Shown piece by piece: positions 17,175 through 24,209 of a stretch of DNA of 64,000 bases (position 1 is its first letter; every line of letters begins with the position of its first letter). The stretch lies in assembly GCA_050954285.1 (NCBI GenBank), contig JBPBPL010000018.1:1-64000 (forward strand), read 5' to 3'. This stretch comes from Mucilaginibacter_A sp050954285. GTDB taxonomy: Bacteria; Bacteroidota; Bacteroidia; Sphingobacteriales; Sphingobacteriaceae. Position numbers and translations under genes: made by a program. The notes beneath the pieces are model-generated. The model made no database searches and was not told where the DNA came from. It saw only the letters and a list, made by a program, of their open reading frames with translations.

Positions 17175-18128
17175 CTACTTTTTCAATCCATTGTACCATT
17201 TAAGAATTGCATCTGGCTCAAAAATATTAAAGTTTTTATTTGCGATTTTTGAAAGGAATATTGCAGCCATAACAGTAGAATTCAAATCATATTTATTTTC
17301 TTTATCAATTATTATATCTATAAAGAATTTTAATGTTTTTCTTTCATTTTCATTAGAAGGGAATTTGTTATTTATTATTCTAAATGACGTGTACTTTGTA
17401 CCTGCTATTAATTCAAAGTTCTCTTTTATAGATGTAGTATCCTTCATACGAATAGTATAATAATCATTATAAATTCGGTCATATAAACCTTTTGCGTATG
17501 AAGAATCAGTAGGATTGTTGGGTTTAATAAAATATGATCTTAATTCGTCAATTCCTTGAGGAAGTCCAATTCTTATTTTAGATGCTGCGTCATTAATTTT
17601 TGTTAGGTTTTGCGTAGATGTATTTACTAAGCTTGCTACCTTTTGCTTTATTTCCTTAATCGCTGAGTTTTCTATTATATCTTGAATTTTAGTTGATTTA
17701 AAAACATTATCAACTTGTTTTTGAGTTTCAGTCAAAGCAAGACTATTTGTTTCTTTTTTTATTCTTAACAATTCATTTTGTGTAGAGTAATTTGTAGAGG
17801 TTATTTCATCTTTTAAATTTCCTTTGACTGCTATAATTGTTTCTTTTGCATCAGAGTTTATAGAACCAAGTGATTCCAATGCATCGCTTTTTATTGCTTT
17901 AACAGTTTCTTTCTCTTCATTTTTCAAACTGATAATTTGCGTATTAAAATCTGTTATCGCTTTTTGATAGTCTTCCCTCATGGCATTTCTGTCACTATAT
18001 GAAACATAAATAGCAACGGAGGCCAATACGACTATTAAAGTACCTGTGATACTAACTGACCATTTTAAAAATGATGCAAGGCTTTCGTAATGTATTTGTT
18101 CTTCAGTTTTTCTTCTTCTATTAGTCAT
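17175..18128 (-). CDS. Unknown membrane-anchored coiled-coil protein
   Basis: 317 residues from the ATG at 18128 (MTNRRRKTEEQ); the upstream in-frame ATG at 18173 runs back into a terminator and is unlikely. A short basic cytoplasmic N-terminus, one transmembrane helix (about 22-45, WSVSITGTLIVVLASVAIYVSY), then a long alpha-helical, probably coiled-coil region (50-190) and a small C-terminal domain with KYTSFRIINNKFPSNENERKT. I do not recognise the family. The gene is clearly more AT-rich than the ABC transporter genes beside it and sits at the edge of the AT-rich polysaccharide island, so it may be a transferred gene. Confidence 0.6.
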   Translation of the reverse strand: MTNRRRKTEEQIHYESLASFLKWSVSITGTLIVVLASVAIYVSYSDRNAMREDYQKAITDFNTQIISLKNEEKETVKAIKSDALESLGSINSDAKETIIAVKGNLKDEITSTNYSTQNELLRIKKETNSLALTETQKQVDNVFKSTKIQDIIENSAIKEIKQKVASLVNTSTQNLTKINDAASKIRIGLPQGIDELRSYFIKPNNPTDSSYAKGLYDRIYNDYYTIRMKDTTSIKENFELIAGTKYTSFRIINNKFPSNENERKTLKFFIDIIIDKENKYDLNSTVMAAIFLSKIANKNFNIFEPDAILKWYNGLKK

Positions 18129-18160
18129 TTTCTTAAAAGTAGTACAGTTTTTAAGGCACA

Positions 18161-18185
18161 AAAAAAGCCTCACATTAGAGGCTTT
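18161..18185 (-). terminator. Intrinsic terminator of the polysaccharide operon
   Basis: 8-bp stem AAAGCCTC / GAGGCTTT (18164-18171 and 18178-18185) with loop ACATTA, followed on the minus strand by a T-run. It closes the leftward gene set that ends with the glycosyltransferase at 18234. Confidence 0.8.
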
Positions 18186-18233
18186 AATATACTATTTTTA
18201 CTAAGCTTAAGAAATAATATGCTTATTGTTAAT

Positions 18234-19301
18234 TTATAATTCCAATGTTTTCCCCATAGATCGCTCCGCTTTTTTCAACAATTTAAACCTTCTCAACGGC
18301 TTAATAATTTTCTTTTTTAGGGCAGGAAAATCAGTATCTAAAAAGTTTAATCTGATACCATTAACATCACATTGTACTTTAATATAGTAGTAATAAGCCA
18401 GTGCCGAAACTTCTTCCAGTTCGGCACTTGGTGTTTTTCTTTTAACAAAATCTACTGCTTGTTTTATCTTGTACGCATGGTGCAGATACTTGGCATACAT
18501 GGCCTGGCTTTTTAAAAAATCTTTTAACGAGATGCCTGCTAACGTTGTTAGCGCTAAATTAGCTTTATATTCATTCAGCCATAAAGCATTAAAATCAAAG
18601 TTTTTTAAGTTTTGCTGAGCCGCAAAATGGTAACGGTTTTCGTTTGAAACCCATTTTACCATAGGTTTGCCAGTGTAATAAAATTTTGAATTGCCTTTGG
18701 TAATTACTTCTGCCACAAAAACCCGGTCAGTAGTTCTTGGAATCAGATCATCAAATTTAATGTTATGTTTTTTGATAGTTCCTAACCGAAAAATATGCTG
18801 ATGCAAAACACCAAGAGTATAAAATTCCAATATATCCGGGTTTAAAAAGCTTTCTTTAATATAAGCACCAAACTTGAAAACACCACTTTCTTTCCAATCC
18901 GGATACGAATAAGTTACCAGTGGATGAACGTTAATGATATCAGACATCACCAAACTCATCTCCGGGTTTTCATCTAAATAATTGATCCAGGGTTTAACAT
19001 CAAATTCAACAAAACGATCATTAGCATTCATTAAAATTAGATAATCTCCTTTTGCCTCATCTATAACTTTGTTCCAATTTTGGATTCTGCCAATATTGGT
19101 TTCGTTTCGGTAAAACCGCAAGTTTGGAATATCCTGACTTAAAGTTTTAATTACTTCAATTGTATTATCATCCGAAGCATTATCCACTACTAAAATCTCG
19201 TATTCATGCTGTCCCAATCCTAATAAAGAAATAGATTGCATCAAATCTTTAAAATTAAAAGCACCGTTAAAAGCAGGTATGCCAATTGTTAAAAAGCTCA
19301 T
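18234..19301 (-). CDS. Glycosyltransferase family 2
   Basis: 355-residue GT-A fold transferase for a surface polysaccharide. N-terminal family signature LTIGIPAFNGAFNFKDLMQSI, the nucleotide-binding VVDNASDDNT, and FYRNETNIGRIQNWNKVIDEAKGDYLILMNANDRF. In the last stretch the usual metal-binding D-x-D is NAND, still with one Asp. The C-terminal half is helical (about 220-340) with no membrane helix. It lies downstream of the nucleotidyltransferase-HAD gene, 64 bases away, with a repeat copy (19346-19360) in the spacer. Sugar specificity unknown. Confidence 0.85.
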   Translation of the reverse strand: MSFLTIGIPAFNGAFNFKDLMQSISLLGLGQHEYEILVVDNASDDNTIEVIKTLSQDIPNLRFYRNETNIGRIQNWNKVIDEAKGDYLILMNANDRFVEFDVKPWINYLDENPEMSLVMSDIINVHPLVTYSYPDWKESGVFKFGAYIKESFLNPDILEFYTLGVLHQHIFRLGTIKKHNIKFDDLIPRTTDRVFVAEVITKGNSKFYYTGKPMVKWVSNENRYHFAAQQNLKNFDFNALWLNEYKANLALTTLAGISLKDFLKSQAMYAKYLHHAYKIKQAVDFVKRKTPSAELEEVSALAYYYYIKVQCDVNGIRLNFLDTDFPALKKKIIKPLRRFKLLKKAERSMGKTLEL

Positions 19302-19365
19302 ATTTAATTTTAATAATGGTATTTAAAATTGGATAAAAAACTACCGATAAAAACAGTATGCTGTT

Positions 19366-20442
19366 TTATATTTCTTCGTAATCAATACCTAAAGATTCTC
19401 TCAAAATTTCTTTTAAATCATTTGAATTTCTTTTAAGGTTGATTGCATCACAACTTTTATAAGGATTACTGTTACTGTAATCATTAATGATTATTCTTTT
19501 GGTATGATTTAAACCCATTAAAATATACTTGTATTTGATACCTAATTCTTCTAATTGCTTTTCGGTTACATCTTTAAATTTTAAAGGTCTTGAGGTGGTG
19601 ATAATAATCTCAAACTTACCGGATTCCTGTAATTTTTTGATGATACCAACATTGTTCTCCAGCGGTGCAGATTCGCCGATGTATGGCGGAAAGTGCCAGG
19701 AGGAATTGTGTACTAATGTTCCGTCCAGATCAACGAATAACGTTGCGTAACTTCTTTTAAAACGGTCCCAATCTTCTACTGTTCCCCAGTCAGCGTAAAA
19801 TTCTACAATTTCACCTTTAAAAATCTTTTCCTGTAAAATCTCGGCATAAATAATATTGCTGATATATCTTTCTTCGTTTAAATTTAAATGATCATAAGCG
19901 TTAAGATAATCTTCAGCATTTTGAAAACCATAACCGCCCACACAAAAGCTGGAGCTGATTACTTTTTTTTCAATAATGTTCAGAACAATTTTTTCTGTAT
20001 TAATTTGTATGTAACTTTTGTTTTTAGGTTTAATCAAACCAACATTGTTTAAGTCTGCATAACAAATTGTATTTTCCCCTTTATAAGTATAAGTAAAGCG
20101 GTTATCAGAATCTTTTATAAAAATTGAACCACTAATACTGGCTTGTTTAATGGCATTATAAACAGTTTCCGGTTGGTCTTTAGTTGCTTCTTTTAATGCA
20201 ACAAACTCAACTTTTTCTAACAATTGCATATCTTGTAATTCTTCTTTAAAGCCTTTCAAGAAGTGGTGCATAGCTTCGTGCTCATCCAGGTAAACAAAAT
20301 AAATTTTTTCAAAATCATACAAGTTCAAGCCGGCAATTGCTTCCAGTACCATAAACTTTCCTGTTGGATGGGTAAGCATCCATTTAGGTTTTAAGTTGGG
20401 AAATCGTGAAGATTTGCCTGCCATCGGGATTATAAGGTTCAT
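19366..20442 (-). CDS. Nucleotidyltransferase fused to HAD hydrolase
   Basis: 358-residue two-domain protein. Residues 1-225 resemble sugar-phosphate or choline-phosphate nucleotidyltransferases: IPMAGKSSRFPNLKPKWML is the glycine-rich NTP-binding loop with the catalytic Lys, FIKDSDNRF the acidic metal site and ADWGTVEDW the late motif. Residues 233-358 form a HAD phosphatase-like domain: motif I FVDLDGTLV (D238, D240), motif II IITTSRP, motif III/IV around KRIIINDYS. The start overlaps the stop of the upstream kinase gene by 4 bases, so the pair probably makes one activated metabolite (kinase, then NDP transfer) for decorating the surface polysaccharide. The exact substrate is unknown. Confidence 0.75.
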   Translation of the reverse strand: MNLIIPMAGKSSRFPNLKPKWMLTHPTGKFMVLEAIAGLNLYDFEKIYFVYLDEHEAMHHFLKGFKEELQDMQLLEKVEFVALKEATKDQPETVYNAIKQASISGSIFIKDSDNRFTYTYKGENTICYADLNNVGLIKPKNKSYIQINTEKIVLNIIEKKVISSSFCVGGYGFQNAEDYLNAYDHLNLNEERYISNIIYAEILQEKIFKGEIVEFYADWGTVEDWDRFKRSYATLFVDLDGTLVHNSSWHFPPYIGESAPLENNVGIIKKLQESGKFEIIITTSRPLKFKDVTEKQLEELGIKYKYILMGLNHTKRIIINDYSNSNPYKSCDAINLKRNSNDLKEILRESLGIDYEEI

Positions 20443-21302
20443 TCTAATAGTTGTTTTAATGCGTTTTCAATAAATATAATTTCACTTTGTATTTTTAAAT
20501 AAGGAACAATTCTTAACAGGTTTACAGCTTGTAAAAAAATGTACCATTCTTGCAGTTCTAAGTTTTTACAATAATTTTCTAATTCTCTATCAAAATAATT
20601 AAACACCTGCGAAAGTTTGTTCACTTTATATTGTGGCATTTGCTTTTCAAGCATGATAGACCATTTGTAACAAGTATCCTGCCTTAGCTTTACCAGATCA
20701 ATAATTGGAGATTCTATAAAAGAGTCCAAGAAATCTAATAGAAACATTTCATGATCATCAAACAAAATATTTGAAAAAGTAAAATCTCCGTGGCAAGTTC
20801 CAACAGGTAATGGTGTATGGGGAATACAATTTTCCAACCGGGTTATAACTTGCAAAAAGTAGGTTGTTTTTATTAATTGGTTTTGAATGATATTTGTGCG
20901 GATTTCACTGAACTTGTTTAAAATAATAGTCTCATCAATAAATTCTTTTTTAGCATTTTTAAAAGAATTATCTAAATATTGTATGAAAGTCTGGATCAGT
21001 TTTTTTAAGTGTTTAACATTGATCTGTTCCAGGTAATCACTGTATTTTTCGGCAAAAACATAATTCATGGTAAACCACGCAACATCGTTTACCTCATAAT
21101 TTATTTCTAATATTTTCGGTGTTAAAAAAGCTGGAGTATGGTTGGATAAATAAAAGTTTCTTTGCTTTTCTGCCTGTTTAATTAAACGATGATTGTATTT
21201 TAAAGAGCTTGAGTATTTTCTGATAATAGCGTGGTTATCTTGATATTCTATTACCAATTCGCAACCAGACCGGCCTTCCATTTTAAGATCAAGTACACTC
21301 AT
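20439..21302 (-). CDS. APH/choline-kinase-like phosphotransferase
   Basis: 287-residue small-molecule kinase of the aminoglycoside-phosphotransferase fold. Brenner motif CHGDFTFSNILFD supplies the catalytic Asp and metal-binding Asn; the metal-binding Asp is in MFLLDFLDSF; the N-lobe contains ELVIEYQDNHAIIRKYS with a candidate ATP-binding Lys. Overlapping the nucleotidyltransferase-HAD gene by 4 bases inside a glycosyltransferase cluster argues for phosphorylating a polysaccharide substituent, as LicA does with choline; antibiotic resistance is an unlikely role here. Confidence 0.75.
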   Translation of the reverse strand: MSVLDLKMEGRSGCELVIEYQDNHAIIRKYSSSLKYNHRLIKQAEKQRNFYLSNHTPAFLTPKILEINYEVNDVAWFTMNYVFAEKYSDYLEQINVKHLKKLIQTFIQYLDNSFKNAKKEFIDETIILNKFSEIRTNIIQNQLIKTTYFLQVITRLENCIPHTPLPVGTCHGDFTFSNILFDDHEMFLLDFLDSFIESPIIDLVKLRQDTCYKWSIMLEKQMPQYKVNKLSQVFNYFDRELENYCKNLELQEWYIFLQAVNLLRIVPYLKIQSEIIFIENALKQLLE

Positions 21303-21420
21303 TACTTTATCAGGTAATTTGTTATTATGAGAAATCAGACTTATATATTGGCTTAGGTTAAATATGGGATACGGAAGGGCAATTAATTGTAGAAGTTTAG
21401 CTAAACCGGCAGCTTGAAAA

Positions 21421-22338
21421 TTAAATACTTAATGACTTGCCGGCTTTTTCAATAACCGGGCGGAAGAACAAAGAATTCCAGGTAGTTTTCCAAACCATTT
21501 TCATAAATGGCCAACGATCATTTTTTCGGGTGATGGCAATGCGCAACGGTAAAAGAAACATGCGGTGTACCCAAGTAGCCCAAAAGCTAAATTCGCCTTC
21601 ATGCAACCGTTTGGTGTACATTTCATTTCTAAAACCATGGTTAAACTTCCAGATAGAAGATTTTGGGTCGTGAAAAACGTTACTGGGATTATTCGTTGGC
21701 GATTTATGAATTACAACACTGCTATCAACCAGTAAACCGGCCAAACCATTAGCTATAATGCGTTTGGAATATTCAATGTCATCACACCAAATAAAATATT
21801 CTTTAATGGGCAAACCCGCTTTTGTTACAGCTTTTGCAGAAAGCAACATGGAAACAAATGTGCCGAACTGTACGAAAGGTAATTTTGTGTTCGCCGGAAA
21901 AGATAATTGATCAAGCTTTTTCTGATCTTCCAACAGATAAGTTTTGTTCATCTCGTGCACGCTATTATCCGTCCAAAGCACTTTACTTGCCAAAAAGCCT
22001 ACCTTCTCCTGCTGGTCGCCCAAATCTTCCAGCGTTTTAACCAGTTGCTGCAAAGCATCATTTTCTGGAATAACATCGTCATCCATCAGCCAAATCCAAT
22101 CTGTACCATTGTTGTATGCTGTTTTTATGCCATAAGAAAAGCCACCCGCGCCGCCATTATTCTCTTTCGTATAAGTAGTTACGTTTTGGATGGATAGCCA
22201 CTCTTTCGTGTTATCGGTAGAGCCATTGTTAATTACGATGATTTCGTCTGGCTTTCTGGTTTGTTTCTGAACAGATTGAAGACAAGATTTCAGTAATTCT
22301 AAGCGGTTATAAGTAACAATAACAGCAGTAATTTTCAT
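21421..22338 (-). CDS. Glycosyltransferase family 2 (rhamnosyl/galactofuranosyl-type)
   Basis: 305-residue GT-A transferase. Motifs: ITAVIVTYNRLELLKSCLQSVQKQT, VINNGSTDNT, ENNGGAGGFSYGI, and the metal-binding WLMDDDVIP; the ENxGGAGGF signature is shared with rhamnosyltransferases and the GlfT-like group. A C-terminal amphipathic helix probably rests on the membrane. Upstream gene of the leftward set; the spacer to the kinase gene is 118 bases. A repeat copy (22116-22127, minus orientation) is coding. Confidence 0.88.
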   Translation of the reverse strand: MKITAVIVTYNRLELLKSCLQSVQKQTRKPDEIIVINNGSTDNTKEWLSIQNVTTYTKENNGGAGGFSYGIKTAYNNGTDWIWLMDDDVIPENDALQQLVKTLEDLGDQQEKVGFLASKVLWTDNSVHEMNKTYLLEDQKKLDQLSFPANTKLPFVQFGTFVSMLLSAKAVTKAGLPIKEYFIWCDDIEYSKRIIANGLAGLLVDSSVVIHKSPTNNPSNVFHDPKSSIWKFNHGFRNEMYTKRLHEGEFSFWATWVHRMFLLPLRIAITRKNDRWPFMKMVWKTTWNSLFFRPVIEKAGKSLSI

Positions 22339-22363
22339 AAATTATGAATATGTAATTAAATTT

Positions 22364-22651
22364 TTATTTATCGAAAAATTTTTCTGGCAATAACTTCGTA
22401 TAATATACAATACTGTTATTACGAGAAATGAAGGGCTGCGGATTGATATAGATAGTTTTTCCAATTTTATTTGGATCGCCATTTGAGCTGAGATGATTTA
22501 AGTACAACCTATCTGTACAACTTGTTTTATAAATATATAATATATGATTTTTGGAGATATTATTTAATATTTTTTCAAATTCATAATAAAATAGGTTGAT
22601 TTTTGAAAAACTGTTGCCCAGTATTTTTCCTTTATTAATGTGATTGATTAC
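22364..22651 (-). pseudogene. 3' remnant of a lost polysaccharide-locus gene
   Basis: On the minus strand an open stretch of 95 codons without any ATG, GTG or TTG start ends at TAA (22364-22366). The sense is protein-like, for example TSCTDRLYLNHLSSNGDPNK and INPQPFISRNNSIVYYTKLL, with a polar globular composition. It is bounded upstream by an in-frame stop. The best reading is the C-terminal end of a gene truncated by deletion or rearrangement between two glycosyltransferase genes. The remaining spacer to 22881 is very AT-rich and holds nothing else I can name. Family unknown. Confidence 0.45.
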
Positions 22652-22881
22652 TTATTATATAACTGTATGCAGTTGCAGCTATTATTATAAATAATCCCAT
22701 TAATTATGTTTCCGCTGAATAAAATGATACAAGCTCCATCCTGCACCTCAAATTTTAGTTCCGTCGTAAAAAGAGGTATTAAGTGTTTTAATTAACGCAG
22801 AACTTATTTTATAAAATAACAGGCTCGATAATCGATAAGGAAACTTGTATTACAAATAATTATTAATAAAATATTGGCAAA

Positions 22882-23802
22882 ATGAATAAGGCATACCTCA
22901 TCATGGCCCATAAAAGTCCGAACCAGATTTATCGTCTGGTTTCCAGACTGGACGATGGTCATTCTACATTTTTTATACACATTGATCAAAAAGCAGATTT
23001 TTCTCAATTTTTAAGTTTAAACGCATTTGGTGAAACCGTGCAGTTTACAGAACGCTTTGATGCCACTTGGGGTGGTTATGGTTTGATAAAGCCTTATTTA
23101 AGTGCTCTTAAATCGGTGAAAGCTTTTCCGAAAAAATTTGATCGTGTCTTGTTGCTAAGCGGCCAGGATTATCCTATCAAAAGCAACGAATACATCAATG
23201 AATTTTTTAAGAATTCTCCTTATTCTAATTTCATAGATTACTTTCCAATACCAAATTTAAAAAAATGGCCGGGCAGTGACCGGGGAGGTTTGTACCGTGT
23301 AGATAAGTATTACTTCGGAGCAAAGTGGTACGAGTTATTCTGTTCTAAAGCCATGAACTTTCTATCTACTTACATTCCTTTTTTGAGGAGAAAAATTCCA
23401 AACCAAATGAAACCTTACACTGGTCAAACCTGGTGGAATCTGGATGGTTATGCTGTAAATTACATTTTAGATTATGTAGATCAACATCCAGAATACATGG
23501 ATTTTCACAAACATACTTTTGTGGCCGATGAATTATTTGTGCAAATGATTATTGGTAATAGTAAAGACGAAAAGCTGCTTCGAAGTATTGAAAATACCGA
23601 AAAACGTTTTACCATTTGGCCAAAAGCTAATAGTGCCCATCCAAAAATTCTGGATAAAAATGATTTGAATGCAATTATCGCTTCAGATGATTTATTTGCC
23701 AGAAAGTTTGACGAAAACGTTGATACCGAAATTATGGATTTAATAGACCGGGAGATTTTATTTGCTGTTAAGCAAAATCAAACTGTTCCAGTTGATTTAT
23801 AA
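22882..23802 (+). CDS. GT14 family (core-2/I-branching type) glycosyltransferase
   Basis: 306-residue transferase of the beta-1,6-N-acetylglucosaminyltransferase family (PF02485). Family pattern: AYLIMAHKSPNQIYRLVSRL at the N-terminus, FIHIDQKAD, WGGYGLIKPYLSAL, and RVLLLSGQDYPIKS, then WWNLDGYAVNYILDY and HTFVADELFVQMI. No signal peptide, so cytoplasmic. It stands divergently to the leftward polysaccharide genes and probably adds a branch sugar to the same glycan. A 24-bp inverted repeat of the dispersed motif lies 13 bases past the stop. Confidence 0.9.
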   Translation: MNKAYLIMAHKSPNQIYRLVSRLDDGHSTFFIHIDQKADFSQFLSLNAFGETVQFTERFDATWGGYGLIKPYLSALKSVKAFPKKFDRVLLLSGQDYPIKSNEYINEFFKNSPYSNFIDYFPIPNLKKWPGSDRGGLYRVDKYYFGAKWYELFCSKAMNFLSTYIPFLRRKIPNQMKPYTGQTWWNLDGYAVNYILDYVDQHPEYMDFHKHTFVADELFVQMIIGNSKDEKLLRSIENTEKRFTIWPKANSAHPKILDKNDLNAIIASDDLFARKFDENVDTEIMDLIDREILFAVKQNQTVPVDL

Positions 23803-23815
23803 TACCTCAGCTTTT

Positions 23816-23883
23816 GATGCTTCTTTTATCCTGTAAAATTCATTAACACAATTCCATGGATTTTATAGGATAAAAGAAGCATC
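23816..23883. repeat. Perfect inverted pair of the dispersed repeat (terminator-like)
   Basis: GATGCTTCTTTTATCC (23816-23831) pairs perfectly with GGATAAAAGAAGCATC (23868-23883), and the stem continues inward with TGTAAAAT/ATTTTATA (one wobble), giving about 24 bp around a 20-base loop. It follows the GT14 gene and may end its transcript, but its arms are the dispersed repeat, not a unique terminator. Confidence 0.85.
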
Positions 23884-24075
23884 TGTAAAAGAGCGTTCTA
23901 CTTTTGCCGGAGGAAAAATTTTGTAGCAAAATTTCCTCAACAAAAAACCAAACTGGGCAATCCGTTGCCTGTTTTAAGTAATGTAAAAGTTAAAGCTACA
24001 CATATTAAGCACAAGCCGGTTTTGGAACAAGCCTTGCAAAAGCACAAGTGTATCACAATAAAAACTTTTGCAATC

Positions 24076-24186
24076 ATGAAAAAACTTATCCTTTTCGCAG
24101 CTTTGGGTTTAACTCTGGCCGGTTCTATTTCTTCTTGTTCCAGCACACGTTTTATGCGCACTTCTCACATGAAATTTACTAACTAA
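24076..24186 (+). CDS. 36-aa putative lipoprotein
   Basis: MKKLILFAALGLTLAGSISSC is a complete lipoprotein signal with lipobox SISSC, followed by only 15 residues ending HMKFTN. The frame is open upstream to 23965, but no signal would precede that extension. The TAA stop is the first three bases of a repeat copy (24184-24195). Tiny lipoproteins of this type are frequent in Bacteroidota and are usually missed; function unknown. Confidence 0.6.
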   Translation: MKKLILFAALGLTLAGSISSCSSTRFMRTSHMKFTN

Positions 24187-24209
24187 AAGAAGCATCGCTT
24201 AAAAATAGT

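Noticed and set aside
20439..21302. Aminoglycoside resistance gene
   Set aside because: The fold is shared, but overlap with a nucleotidyltransferase-HAD gene in a glycan cluster points to glycan substituent biosynthesis.
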